Positions 9,255 to 18,355 of a DNA stretch of 54,242 nucleotides are shown here, one piece after another. Below the pieces are notes generated by a model. It had not been told where the DNA came from. It was given only the letters and a program-made list of their open reading frames with translations, and searched no databases. The position numbers were made by a program, and so were the translations under genes. This stretch comes from Nitrospirota bacterium. Lineage in GTDB: Bacteria; Nitrospirota; Nitrospiria; Nitrospirales; Nitrospiraceae. Location: the NCBI GenBank assembly GCA_030682135.1, contig JAUXQT010000094.1:1-54242 (forward strand), in the 5' to 3' direction. Position 1 is the first letter of the stretch. Each line of letters begins with the position of its first letter.

Positions 9255-10541
9255 GTGACCACGCCACCATCCCAACCGACCAGAATCCGCTGGCTGATTC
9301 TCGCCCTCCTGTTCTCGATCAGCGTCGTGACCTATATCGACCGCGGCAATATTTCAGTCACCGCGCGGCAGATGATGCCGGCCTACGGGATCACCGATCA
9401 ACAGATGGGCTGGGTCTTCTCGGCTTTCGTCATCGGCTACGCCCTCTTTCAGATTCCCGGTGGCTGGCTGGCCGATCGCTGGGGTGCCAGGGTCGTGCTC
9501 ACCATCGCACTTGTTTGGTGGTCGATCTGCACGGCCTTGACCGCCATGGCTGCGGCCTCCTCCCTCGCAAGCCTCGTCGGGATTGTCGGCGCATTGATGC
9601 TCGTGCGGTTCTGTTTGGGAATGGGAGAAGCCGTCGCCTTGCCGGCTTTTAACCGCGCCGTCACCAATTGGTTCCCGGCTGAAGCGCGAGGCTTCGGAAT
9701 CGGGATCGCCATCGGAGGCATCGGATTGGGCTCCGCCCTGACGCCGCCCATTGCGGCCTGGGTGATGGTGAACTGGGGCTGGCAGACCGTGTTCTATCTC
9801 GCGAGTCTGCTCGGCATCGGAATGGGGCTCCTCTGGTGGCTCCTCTCGCGCAACCATCCCCACGAACATCCCTGGGCAAATTCGGGTGAGCAGGCCCTCA
9901 TCGAGCGAACGCCGGCCACGACCACCGCTGTGCCCTGGCGAACGTTTCGGCAGACTCCCACCATCTGGTGGCTCGTGATCAGCTACAGTTGCCTCGGGTA
10001 TGTCGCCTACGTCTACCTCTCCTGGTTTTACTTGTATCTGGTGAATGTTCGAGGATTCGACGTGCTCCGCGGCGGCTTCTATGCCTCGGCTCCGTTTGTG
10101 GCCATGCTGGTGTTTTGCCCCCTGGGCGGATGGGTCACGGATCGACTCGCAGTCCGTTACGGAATCACCAACGGACGAGCCGTCACCGGCATGACCGGCA
10201 TGGTCCTGGCCGGGTCAACCATTGCCCTGGGGGCTTTCGTCGAATCTCCCACCCTGGCGATCACCAGCCTGTCGTTCGGCGCTGGCTGGCTCTACTTTTC
10301 CGTCGGCGCCTACTGGGCCTCGACGACCGATCTGTCCAAAGCCCATGCCGGCACGTTATCCGGACTCATGAACACCGGCGCCAATATCGGCGGGGCAATC
10401 TCCCCAACCCTGACGCCCTGGCTGGCTCACCATTGGGGTTGGCCCGTTTCGTTAGGATTTGCCGCAGCCGTCGCCATCCTAGGCGGGCTCTTATGGTTCA
10501 AGATCGACCCAGGCAAGGGGCTGGCAGAAGAAAAGTGCTGA
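9255..10541 (+). CDS. MFS transporter, anion:cation symporter type
   Basis: 428 residues with a GTG start. Twelve hydrophobic segments are visible. The loop 2-3 signature GGWLADRWGAR lies near residue 73, and the start of helix 1 (VTYIDRGNIS) matches the ACS family (hexuronate, phthalate and similar anions). A second GGWVTDRLAVRYG follows in the C-terminal half. The substrate cannot be told from sequence. The stop codon lies inside the left arm of a perfect 24-bp inverted repeat. No neighbouring catabolic genes give a hint. Confidence 0.88.
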   Translation: MTTPPSQPTRIRWLILALLFSISVVTYIDRGNISVTARQMMPAYGITDQQMGWVFSAFVIGYALFQIPGGWLADRWGARVVLTIALVWWSICTALTAMAAASSLASLVGIVGALMLVRFCLGMGEAVALPAFNRAVTNWFPAEARGFGIGIAIGGIGLGSALTPPIAAWVMVNWGWQTVFYLASLLGIGMGLLWWLLSRNHPHEHPWANSGEQALIERTPATTTAVPWRTFRQTPTIWWLVISYSCLGYVAYVYLSWFYLYLVNVRGFDVLRGGFYASAPFVAMLVFCPLGGWVTDRLAVRYGITNGRAVTGMTGMVLAGSTIALGAFVESPTLAITSLSFGAGWLYFSVGAYWASTTDLSKAHAGTLSGLMNTGANIGGAISPTLTPWLAHHWGWPVSLGFAAAVAILGGLLWFKIDPGKGLAEEKC

Positions 10542-10623
10542 GTACTGAGTTCTGAGTTAGCGAAGTGTTTTCCGCTGATTCCTATTATCCTCGCTCAGCA
10601 CTCAGAACTCAGTACTCAGCACT
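10534..10623. repeat. 24-bp perfect inverted repeat (hairpin) after the MFS gene
   Basis: Arms 10534-10557 and 10600-10623 are perfect reverse complements and are built from the word CTGAGT with small variations; the loop is 42 bases. The left arm includes the MFS stop codon. There is no T-run, so it is not a classical intrinsic terminator. It could stabilise the mRNA 3' end or promote termination. It is the first of four such word-built hairpins in the window. Confidence 0.85.
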
Positions 10624-10673
10624 TCCTCGGAGGCCTTGCCTCCGAAGGAAAGCCCCTGTTACATTCATCCCCT

Positions 10674-11195
10674 ATGACCATGCAATTTCAGAAAATCGAT
10701 CCGCGCGTGACCATTACGACGCCTTTCGGCGAGATCAAAATTCGCTTCTACCCGGATGATGCGCCGCGTCACGTCGAGAACTTCATCAAACTCGTGAAAA
10801 TGGGGTTCTATAATGGCACCACCTTCCATCGCGTGGTGCCTGGATTCATCATTCAGGGCGGCGATCCGCTGAGCAAGAACCCAGACCGGTCCCTGCATGG
10901 GTCGGGCAGTCCAGGATACTGGCTCAATCCGGAAACCAGCGATCGGCCGCATAAACGGGGCGCCATCGCCATGGCCAAGGTGCCACGGGAAAGCAATAGC
11001 ACCAGAGATTTCAACGACAGTGGATCTCAGTTCTACATCAGCGTTGCAGACAACAGCGGACTAGACCGCACCTATACGGTCTTCGGGGAAGTCTTTCGGG
11101 GCATGGAGGTGGTCGACAAGATCGTCGCCGCGGTCCGGGACGACTGCGACAACCCCCTCGAACCGATCCCCATGACCATGACCGTGAAGGAGTAA
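10674..11195 (+). CDS. Cyclophilin-type peptidyl-prolyl isomerase
   Basis: 173 residues, with ATG at 10674 or 10680. The catalytic core is intact: FHRVVPGFIIQGGDP spans residues 51-65 (Arg53, Phe58, Gln61) and GSQFYISV lies near 117-124. There is no signal peptide, so it is cytoplasmic. It catalyses cis-trans isomerisation of proline peptide bonds in protein folding. It is a single gene between two non-coding stretches. Confidence 0.95.
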   Translation: MTMQFQKIDPRVTITTPFGEIKIRFYPDDAPRHVENFIKLVKMGFYNGTTFHRVVPGFIIQGGDPLSKNPDRSLHGSGSPGYWLNPETSDRPHKRGAIAMAKVPRESNSTRDFNDSGSQFYISVADNSGLDRTYTVFGEVFRGMEVVDKIVAAVRDDCDNPLEPIPMTMTVKE

Positions 11196-11531
11196 GGAGC
11201 GTACGAGCGAAGTTTGTTGGAAGTGAATAGGACTCCGCGAGGTGAGGTGGACGGTGATCCGCTTGAAATGCGATAAGAATCTCTAGGTTCTTGCCCGCTC
11301 TTCACGTCTTTCTGTTCCGTCAATACACGACATAGTCCTTTCTGCATCTGCTGGTTCCCTGAACCGGAGCATGTCTTCGCTGACATGTTTGGTAGGGGAA
11401 TTCATACAGGCTAACAAAACCGCCTCAGCTCATTCGAGCCATCTGTTGTTTCTCCGCAAAACATCAATGATTTCGACATCGACGATTGGCACACCGATTG
11501 CGTAAGGGCCTGGACCATCCAGAGGAGTTTC
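11196..11531. other. Leader region of the glycosyltransferase fusion gene
   Basis: 336 bases without a gene I believe. A short inverted repeat (ACATG and CATGT around 11365-11385) and the ribosome-binding site AGAGGAG at 11521-11527 are the only signals I can point to. Confidence 0.4.
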
Positions 11532-14500
11532 ATGACCGCTACACAAGTTCGATTTGAAGTCAGTCTGACCAGAACCACGATCGTGGCGACAGCCATCGCC
11601 GTCACATTGTTTTTCTGGTCCATTGCCTCGGTGCTCAGTGAAGAACTCGAACAAGGGAATCTCTTCCATGTCGTCGAAGCCATGGCCTTCCTCTTGTTGG
11701 TGGGATTTCTGATCTCCGGAAACTTCGGCTATCAATTGGCCAGGCTGGCCTATCTCAAGCGCTGGCTCGGCCATGTCCCGGCCACCAGAGACGAGTTGAT
11801 GCAGTCGTTCGTCGCGCCAACACCGCTCCTGACGATTCTGGTGCCTTCGTACAAAGAAGAAACGAACGTCATCCGTCAAACGCTGCTCTCGGCGGCCTTG
11901 CAGGAATATCCGCATAAGCGGGTCGTGCTGTTGCTGGACAATCCGCCGAATCCACGCACGGCAGAAGATCGCGAAGCCCTGCTGGCTGCCCGGTCCCTGC
12001 CGGCTGAACTCCATGCCCTGCTCGACGACCAGGCTCGCTACTTTGAGAGCCTGCTGGTGCAATTCATGTTGCGGCAGCAAGCAGGCGTGCGCGAACGAGC
12101 ACAAGAATCTGCCGCGTTAGCCCAGGCCTATGAGCATGCGGCACAGTGGTTTCAGGAGCAGGCAGACCGTTTGCCCGACAGCACGCACTCTGACGCCTGG
12201 TTTGCAGAGCATATTCTCCGCGGACCGGCACGTCGATATGAAGAGCGGGCTGCGCATTGGCATCTTCAGGCCCAGGCTGTTTCCGAGGAGCAGGCGCCAC
12301 AAGAACGCCTCCTACTCGCCGAGTACCGTTCTCTGGCCGCCGTATTTCAGGGAGACATCGCGGTCTTCGAGCGAAAACGCTATCAGAACCTCTCCCATGA
12401 ACTGAACAAGGCGATGAACCTGAACAGTTATCTCGGCGTGATGGGCCGGCGTCTGCATGAAGTGTCGCATGCGACCGGACTCATGCTAGAGGAAACGACG
12501 GACCTCCAAGGGTCCTATGAGATCCCGGACTCGCCCTATGTCATTACGTTAGATGCGGACAGTCTCATTCTGTCGGACTATGCCATCCGTCTCGTTCAGA
12601 TCATGGAGCAGCCGGGCAATGAACGACTCGCTGTCGCGCAGACCCCCTACAGCGCCATTCCGAACGCACCGGGCCTGCTCGAACGAACCGCCGGAGCGAC
12701 CACCGACATTCAATATCTCCTGCATCAAGGCTTCACCTACTTCGGCGCCACATTTTGGGTTGGCGCGAACGCGCTCCTCCGGAAGGCCGCCTTAGAAGAC
12801 ATTTGCGTGGCAGAGACGACCGCTCATGGAGTGATTCGGCGCTACATCCAAGATCGCACGGTGATTGAAGACACAGAATCGACGGTCGATTTGATGGCGC
12901 GAGGATGGCGGCTCTTTAACTACCCGGAACGGCTGGCCTATAGCGCCACGCCCGGCGATTTCGGCTCCCTCATTATCCAGCGAGGCCGTTGGGCCAACGG
13001 AGGGCTCCTCATTCTGCCCAAACTCCTCCGGTATCTCAGAAACGTGACGAAAACCCCGGCACTCGCCCCGCAGAGTTTCTACCAGCTCCATTATCTCACC
13101 TCGATGGCGCTGTCCCCCATCTGTGTGCTGTTGCTGTTGGCGGTCCCATTTTCCTCCAAGCTCATGACCGTCTGGCTGTCGATGACCGCCATGCCCTATT
13201 TCTTCCTCTATGCTCGCGATCTGTCGATCCTGCGCTATCGAGGCCTCATTGACTTCATGCGAGTCTATGCCCTCAACCTCCTGTTGCTGCCCGTGCACCT
13301 CGGCGGTGCGATGAAATCCATCCAGCAACTCGTCACTGGCGAAAAGATTCCCTTCCGGCGCACACCAAAAGTACTTGGGCGCACCGGCGCACCGGCGCTC
13401 TACGTGGCTCTTGAATACGGACTCCTGCTCCTCTGCTGTGTCACGGGACTCTACTACGCCTCGCAGGGCCGATGGATCTCGGCCGTATTTTCCCTGGTGA
13501 ACGCCGCATTCTTTGGCTATGCCATTTCGTCATTCATCGGGTTCGCTGAAAGCCTGGAAGATCTACAGCCTGTCTGGAAGAGCCTGCGGCCTCAACGCCT
13601 GGTCCCAGCCCTGGACACCATCGGACAACGGATTATTGGCAGCACCTCCTATCTCTGGCGCATCCCGGCCATGCTCCGAAATCTCCGTGAGCAAAGCTCC
13701 CTCTACTTCGCCATTTCAAGCTGCTGCGCACTGCTCGAAGTCTTTGCCCCAGCGGCTCTGTTAGGCGCAGTCGACGGGGCCCCATCCCCTATTCAACTGG
13801 AGAACCGGAAGCCTGGCACGACCGACTGGGTGCTGACGCGCCCGGCCCTGCACCGGGAAATTGAAGGTTATGCCTCGCTGACCAGCGTGAATCGCGGAGA
13901 AAAACTGGACCTCTTCGTGAATACGGCCGCAGACTTCTATAACCTACGGATTTACCGGATGGGCTGGTATCAAGGAGCCGGTGCGCGTGAGATCGCCGGG
14001 CCCATTCGCCGAAAAGGACAGGTGCAATCACAACCCACGACAGATCCTCGCACCGGCTTGATCGAGTGCCGCTGGGACAATCCCGTGACCCTTGCCGTCC
14101 CGCTCAATCCATCGGATGCCACGGACTGGGCCAGCGGGGTATACCTGGCCAAACTGACCGCAGAGCCGACGGGCGATCAAAGTTATATCGTATTTGTCGT
14201 CCGCGACGATGCGCGCCCCTCGGCCTTCCTCGTTCAATCGAGCGTCACCACATTCCAGGCCTACAACAATTGGGGCGGCAAATCGCTCTATGCCTTTAAC
14301 AGTACAGGGGGACAAGCCGCGAAGGTCTCCTTCAATCGTCCCTATGCCATCAGCCCCGTCCCGCTTGCAGCACAGGGCGTTGGCGCAGGAGACTTCCTCA
14401 CGTCCAACTCCTTCCCTATCGGTTATCAGGCTTCGGCAGCAGGCTGGGAATATAATATGGTGCGCTGGCTGGAGCGGGAAGGCTACGACGTGACCTATGC

Positions 14501-15269
14501 CACGAATCTCGATGTCCATGCCAACCAATCGCTCTTGGCAACCCATCAGGCGTTCCTCTCTGTCGGACATGATGAGTATTGGAGCTGGGAGATGCGCCGC
14601 CATGTCGAGCAGGCTCGCGACCATGGCACCCATGTAGGATTCTTCTCCGCCAATACCTGTTACTGGCAAATTCGTCTGGAACCGAGCCAACTCACTGGTG
14701 AATCGGGCAGAACCATCGTCGCCTATAAAGAAAACGCTCCCTGGCACGATCCCTTGCAGATCGATCAAGACCCCACGAACGACTACCTCGTCACGACGAA
14801 ATGGCGCAATCCTCCCGTGAGTCGCCCGGAAGCCTCCTTGATCGGAAGCATGTTTATTGAAACCGACACGCCCGTGGATGGAGACTTCGTGATTGAGGAT
14901 GCCACCCATTGGATCCTCAATGGAACGGGATTACAGCAAGGTGACCGCTTGCCAGGACTCTTGGGTTATGAAATCGATGGAGGTCGTGATTCGGCTCCAC
15001 CAAGCACCCAGGTCATCGCACGTGCGCGAGTGGCCTCACCGGAAGGCACGGTCACCGTCTACAATGCGGCGCATCGCGCGATCGTCTTTTCGACCGGCAC
15101 CATCCAATGGAGTTGGGGCCTGGACGACTACTCCGTTCCAGCCCTCCGCACATCGCGGCTCAGTCCGGCAGCCCAACAGATAACCCGCAATGTGCTGGCT
15201 CGTTTCAGCGAAAAGAACATGGCGGCAGACTCCGTCAACCAGACGAGCCAACCGGCACCACTACGGTAG
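11532..15269 (+). CDS. Membrane glycosyltransferase 2 fused to a dimethylformamidase-like domain
   Basis: 1245 residues; AGAGGAG lies 4 bases before the ATG. Two N-terminal membrane segments are followed by a processive GT-2 domain: LVPSYKEE near residue 103, a long Ala/Gln/Glu-rich insertion (about 130-270), TLDADS near 340, VIEDTES near 443 and QRGRWANGG near 482 (the QxxRW motif). Several transmembrane helices follow (about 510-600 and 630-710). The C-terminal roughly 450 residues resemble the large subunit of N,N-dimethylformamidase (YNLRIYRMGWYQGAGAREI, TFQAYNNWGGKSLYAFNST, SVGHDEYWSWEMR). The GT half should make or extend a polysaccharide; the second half may act on an amide or N-acyl group of it (inference). 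The acyltransferase gene follows 11 bases later. Confidence 0.8.
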   Translation: MTATQVRFEVSLTRTTIVATAIAVTLFFWSIASVLSEELEQGNLFHVVEAMAFLLLVGFLISGNFGYQLARLAYLKRWLGHVPATRDELMQSFVAPTPLLTILVPSYKEETNVIRQTLLSAALQEYPHKRVVLLLDNPPNPRTAEDREALLAARSLPAELHALLDDQARYFESLLVQFMLRQQAGVRERAQESAALAQAYEHAAQWFQEQADRLPDSTHSDAWFAEHILRGPARRYEERAAHWHLQAQAVSEEQAPQERLLLAEYRSLAAVFQGDIAVFERKRYQNLSHELNKAMNLNSYLGVMGRRLHEVSHATGLMLEETTDLQGSYEIPDSPYVITLDADSLILSDYAIRLVQIMEQPGNERLAVAQTPYSAIPNAPGLLERTAGATTDIQYLLHQGFTYFGATFWVGANALLRKAALEDICVAETTAHGVIRRYIQDRTVIEDTESTVDLMARGWRLFNYPERLAYSATPGDFGSLIIQRGRWANGGLLILPKLLRYLRNVTKTPALAPQSFYQLHYLTSMALSPICVLLLLAVPFSSKLMTVWLSMTAMPYFFLYARDLSILRYRGLIDFMRVYALNLLLLPVHLGGAMKSIQQLVTGEKIPFRRTPKVLGRTGAPALYVALEYGLLLLCCVTGLYYASQGRWISAVFSLVNAAFFGYAISSFIGFAESLEDLQPVWKSLRPQRLVPALDTIGQRIIGSTSYLWRIPAMLRNLREQSSLYFAISSCCALLEVFAPAALLGAVDGAPSPIQLENRKPGTTDWVLTRPALHREIEGYASLTSVNRGEKLDLFVNTAADFYNLRIYRMGWYQGAGAREIAGPIRRKGQVQSQPTTDPRTGLIECRWDNPVTLAVPLNPSDATDWASGVYLAKLTAEPTGDQSYIVFVVRDDARPSAFLVQSSVTTFQAYNNWGGKSLYAFNSTGGQAAKVSFNRPYAISPVPLAAQGVGAGDFLTSNSFPIGYQASAAGWEYNMVRWLEREGYDVTYATNLDVHANQSLLATHQAFLSVGHDEYWSWEMRRHVEQARDHGTHVGFFSANTCYWQIRLEPSQLTGESGRTIVAYKENAPWHDPLQIDQDPTNDYLVTTKWRNPPVSRPEASLIGSMFIETDTPVDGDFVIEDATHWILNGTGLQQGDRLPGLLGYEIDGGRDSAPPSTQVIARARVASPEGTVTVYNAAHRAIVFSTGTIQWSWGLDDYSVPALRTSRLSPAAQQITRNVLARFSEKNMAADSVNQTSQPAPLR

Positions 15270-15280
15270 AATCGACCGCC

Positions 15281-16339
15281 TTGCACCCTCCAATCGATAC
15301 CGCACCGTCACTCCAAGGCGCAGCCATCGCTCAGCGATCCGGCTCTTTCGATGTCATCAGAGTCTGTGCCTGCCTCGCTGTTGTCCTGTTACACCTCTGT
15401 GCCACCGTTGTGATGCAGCCAGATCAACTAGGCACAGTCAGTTGGCACCTGGCCAACTTCATGGACAGTGCTACGCGATGGTCAGTGCCGGTCTTTGTGA
15501 TGTTGAGTGGCGCCTTATTACTCGATGCGAACAAACAGACCAGTCCCCGTGAGTTCTGGGCCAAACGCATGAACCGGCTGCTGCCGGCGCTGCTGTTCTG
15601 GTCAGCCGTCTATCTGGCCTGGCGTGCATTCTTCTGGCACCAGCCGCTCACCCTCAACACGATCGCGCTAGACCTGATTGCTGGACGGCCCTACGTCCAT
15701 CTCTACTTTCTCTTCCTGATCGCGGGGCTCTACCTCGTGACGCCTTTTCTGGCAATGGCAGTAACCAGTCTCGACTCGAAACACCTGGGTCAGGCGATCC
15801 TGGTCATGGCGGCCCTGGCGTTGGGAGCCAACCTGGCAGATTTTCTCGCCACCAGCGTCTTCACCATGTTCGTCCCCTACATCGCCTATTACTTCGCGGG
15901 ACTCTATTGCATCCTGGTGCTCGCAAACCGCCCAGGCCCCTATGGCCTGCTCCTGGCCGGTGCCATTATCACGACCACCCTGCTTACAGCCTTTTTAGTA
16001 TCAATGAAAGGTCTTGATGACCACTGGTCCTTCTACTTCTATGAAGACTTTAGTCCCACCATCATGGTCATGGCGGTCACGCTGTTCATGGTCCTGCTCC
16101 GTGCAACATTCTCCCCAGCTATTCAGTCGATAGCGCAGCGTTTAGCTCCCTGGACGCTAGGAGTCTATGTAGCCCATCCCATCATCGTGGAACTGTTACG
16201 AAACCTCTATCACACCACGATGCCAGCCATGTTCCGCCCCCTCTACTACATCCCCATCACCTTCGCTGCAACGATTATCTTAACCTTTACCGCTGTCGCC
16301 CTAATGCAAAAAGTTCCCATCTTGCGACGGGTCGTCTAA
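15281..16339 (+). CDS. Acyltransferase-3 family membrane protein
   Basis: About 352 residues from a TTG at 15281, the first in-frame start after the previous stop; no strong ribosome-binding site, so the start is uncertain. About ten membrane segments are seen. The first (FDVIRVCACLAVVLLHL) carries the Arg and His typical of OafA/YrhL-like O-acyltransferases, and KRMNRLLPALLFW follows the second region. These proteins move acyl groups onto sugars at the inner membrane. Sitting directly behind the glycosyltransferase fusion, it probably decorates the same glycan. A diverged copy of its last roughly 85 bases lies beyond higBA at 17190-17274. Confidence 0.88.
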   Translation: MHPPIDTAPSLQGAAIAQRSGSFDVIRVCACLAVVLLHLCATVVMQPDQLGTVSWHLANFMDSATRWSVPVFVMLSGALLLDANKQTSPREFWAKRMNRLLPALLFWSAVYLAWRAFFWHQPLTLNTIALDLIAGRPYVHLYFLFLIAGLYLVTPFLAMAVTSLDSKHLGQAILVMAALALGANLADFLATSVFTMFVPYIAYYFAGLYCILVLANRPGPYGLLLAGAIITTTLLTAFLVSMKGLDDHWSFYFYEDFSPTIMVMAVTLFMVLLRATFSPAIQSIAQRLAPWTLGVYVAHPIIVELLRNLYHTTMPAMFRPLYYIPITFAATIILTFTAVALMQKVPILRRVV

Positions 16340-16374
16340 CTCACCAGCGCCATAAGCATCTACCCCTCGCACGC

Positions 16375-16403
16375 TTGACGCGCATCTCATATTGAGATAT
16401 CAT
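16375..16403 (+). promoter_or_regulatory. higBA promoter with built-in operator
   Basis: TTGACG (16375-16380) and TATCAT (16398-16403) are 17 bases apart. The perfect inverted repeat ATCTCA-TAT-TGAGAT (16384-16398) fills the spacer and touches the -10 box, where a HigA-type repressor would block RNA polymerase. The expected transcription start is within a few bases of the GTG at 16410, so the toxin mRNA may be nearly leaderless. Confidence 0.65.
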
Positions 16404-16409
16404 CGTCAC

Positions 16410-16697
16410 GTGCATATCATCACGCGAAAGCGATTGGCGGAGTTCGCGCGAACACATCCGGACGCACGGGCTCCGTTGAACGCCTGGTACGCCATTGTTC
16501 GGAAGACCGACTATGCCTCGTTCGCCGGTCTACGAAAGACATTCCCCTCCGCCGATCAAGTGGGCGGGTTCACCGTCTTTAACATCGGAGGCAACAAGTT
16601 CCGACTGATAGCGGCCATTCATTACAACCGGCAAAAAATCTATATCCGGCACGTGCTCACACATGCCGAGTACGACCGAGGCATCTGGAGGACCTGA
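16410..16697 (+). CDS. higB: HigB-type mRNA interferase toxin
   Basis: 95 residues from GTG 16410 (MHIITRKRLAEFARTHPDAR). Family features: WYAIVRKTDY, FNIGGNKFRLIAAIHY and the C-terminal IYIRHVLTHAEYDRG, with the basic residues and terminal His/Tyr/Asp used by HigB/RelE-fold ribosome-dependent mRNA endonucleases. An alternative TTG start at 16392 would lie within the promoter. The toxin-first order and the 3-base gap to the antitoxin are typical of higBA. Confidence 0.9.
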   Translation: MHIITRKRLAEFARTHPDARAPLNAWYAIVRKTDYASFAGLRKTFPSADQVGGFTVFNIGGNKFRLIAAIHYNRQKIYIRHVLTHAEYDRGIWRT

Positions 16698-16700
16698 TTC

Positions 16701-17171
16701 ATGCTCGCCAAATACATTCATGACGTGAATGCCGACTACCGCCGCATTCGGCAACAGATCCCCCTCGGTCCGTTGCATACCAAGGCGGAATACGACCGAG
16801 CCGTGGCCGTCCTTGATGACATTCTGGATGAAATCGGCCAACAGGACCCCCATGCCCTGGCCGACTTGGCTGAGACCTTGGCCCTCTCCATTGAGGCATA
16901 CGAGGACAGCCATGTCGCCATGCCCGACGCCTCCGGACCTGAGATTTTGCGCAGCCTGATGGAAGATCATGAACTCGCGCAATCCGACCTACCCGAGATC
17001 GGCAGCCAGGGCGTGCTGTCGGAAATCTTGTCGGGCAAACGCGACCTGAACGTCCGCCAAATCGCCCACCTCGCCGCACGGTTCGGCGTCTCGCCCTCGG
17101 TATTCATGCCACTCGCCACCGGCACAACCAAATCCCCCACGACCAAGAAGCGGAAAATGCGAGTACCATAG
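16701..17171 (+). CDS. higA: HigA-type antitoxin with Xre helix-turn-helix
   Basis: 156 residues. The N-terminal half is helical and probably binds the toxin; the C-terminal half has an Xre-like HTH (SQGVLSEILSGKRDLNVRQI, then AHLAARFGVSPSVFM). It should neutralise HigB and bind the palindrome in the promoter at 16384-16398. The last residues are a basic tail (TKKRKMR). Confidence 0.9.
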   Translation: MLAKYIHDVNADYRRIRQQIPLGPLHTKAEYDRAVAVLDDILDEIGQQDPHALADLAETLALSIEAYEDSHVAMPDASGPEILRSLMEDHELAQSDLPEIGSQGVLSEILSGKRDLNVRQIAHLAARFGVSPSVFMPLATGTTKSPTTKKRKMRVP

Positions 17172-17189
17172 TCCAGCACTTGCGTCGCA

Positions 17190-17274
17190 CTTCGCCACCA
17201 CCATTGCCTTAACATTTCCTACTGTCGCCTGATGCAAAGAATCCCTATCCTGCGACGGGTCGTCTGCTCACCAG
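17190..17274 (+). pseudogene. Diverged copy of the acyltransferase 3' end
   Basis: This segment aligns with 16261-16347, the last codons of the acyltransferase plus a few bases beyond its stop, at roughly four identical bases in five by eye. It includes the shared run GCGACGGGTCGTCT. Two single-base gaps break the frame. There is no start codon and nothing else of the gene. The copy lies just after higBA in the same orientation, so the TA operon is bracketed by two copies of one gene end. Confidence 0.8.
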
Positions 17275-17481
17275 GAAGGATGATTTGTCTGTCCAGTAGC
17301 AGTGGGGGCGAGATTTGAAAACCTTGAAGCCCAAGAGACTATAGGGCTCAACAGTGCCCTATCATTTCAATCTCAATCACTTACAGAGGAGTCAGAGGTG
17401 GGGGAGGAATAGATGAAACCCGATAGGACAGGATAGCTCTGCCACAGTTTAGCCACACTATTCTGTAGTATGCTTCTCCGC

Positions 17482-18249
17482 ATGAATGAGTCGAACAACG
17501 CATGCAGATTGTGCCTGCAAGACAAAAAGCTAATCAAGGCACACATCATCCCGGAAGGTTTTTTCCGACTCCTCAGGCAAGGGAGTATCGCGCCAGAAAT
17601 GCATAGCAACACTCCGGGGAGTTATCCAAAGCGAATGCAGGTTGGCACTTATGACTCAACCATCCTATGTTCGGAGTGCGATGGCAAGATTGCGCCCTGG
17701 GATAATTATGGTCAGCAAGTACTAATTCACGGATTCTCAGCAGCAGTCGGGATCTCTATAGAGGGGAAAACTATTGCTTGGAGAATAGAGAAATTCGACA
17801 GTCGAATGTTAAAGCTCTTTTTCATGTCAGTATTATGGCGAGCCTCAATATCAAAGCAACCATTTTACAAGCGGATTTCGCTCGGGCCATTCGAGGATCG
17901 ACTGAGAACCATGATTCTGAACGAAGACCCTGGCGGCTCGCAGGATTTTGCTGTTGTTCTGGCGCGGTTTGAGGACGTTCAGATTACCGCGATGCTCGAT
18001 CCTCACCCAGAGAAATATGATGGCATATCGTTCTGTCGATTCTATCTGTCTGGCTTTGTGGCATACATCAAAGTGGACAATAGACCAACGCCTAGCTTTC
18101 TGACGGACCTTCGTTTTCAGGAGGGCAAGCCCCTAGTTGTTCTTGCTCGATCTCTTCGGAAGAGTCCCGATGGACGTGTTATGCAAGAGCTCGCCCAAAG
18201 TGCTCTAGCCTATAAAGCAAAACGAAAGGGGAACGCCGACCAATCTTGA
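17482..18249 (+). CDS. Uncharacterised protein with HNH-like zinc site
   Basis: 255 residues from ATG 17482 (an in-frame ATG at 17470 is also possible). The N-terminal part has CRLC, then KAHIIPEGFF, then LCSECDGKIAPWDNYG: two CxxC pairs framing an AHIIP motif, as in HNH-type nuclease modules and related zinc ribbons. The remaining roughly 170 residues have no motif I recognise. The sequence is more AT-rich than its neighbours, which suggests recent acquisition. It follows higBA and may be a defence or mobile-element gene; nuclease activity is unproven. Confidence 0.7.
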   Translation: MNESNNACRLCLQDKKLIKAHIIPEGFFRLLRQGSIAPEMHSNTPGSYPKRMQVGTYDSTILCSECDGKIAPWDNYGQQVLIHGFSAAVGISIEGKTIAWRIEKFDSRMLKLFFMSVLWRASISKQPFYKRISLGPFEDRLRTMILNEDPGGSQDFAVVLARFEDVQITAMLDPHPEKYDGISFCRFYLSGFVAYIKVDNRPTPSFLTDLRFQEGKPLVVLARSLRKSPDGRVMQELAQSALAYKAKRKGNADQS

Positions 18250-18263
18250 AGAAGTTAGGCCAG

Positions 18264-18286
18264 GCTGCGGTTTGTTAATCCGCAGC
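18264..18286. terminator. Possible terminator hairpin
   Basis: GCTGCGG (18264-18270) and CCGCAGC (18280-18286) form a 7-bp stem 14 bases after the stop of the zinc-site protein. There is no T-run, so termination is only likely. Confidence 0.4.
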
Positions 18287-18355
18287 AGCGCAGGAAATAG
18301 TCCACGAGCAGGGTACGAACTCGAAAGGAAAGGCAGCAACGAACTATCACTCACT

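Noticed and set aside
9354..9869. Minus-strand frame of 171 codons over the MFS gene
   Set aside because: Antisense to a well-conserved transporter; composition is that of a shadow frame.
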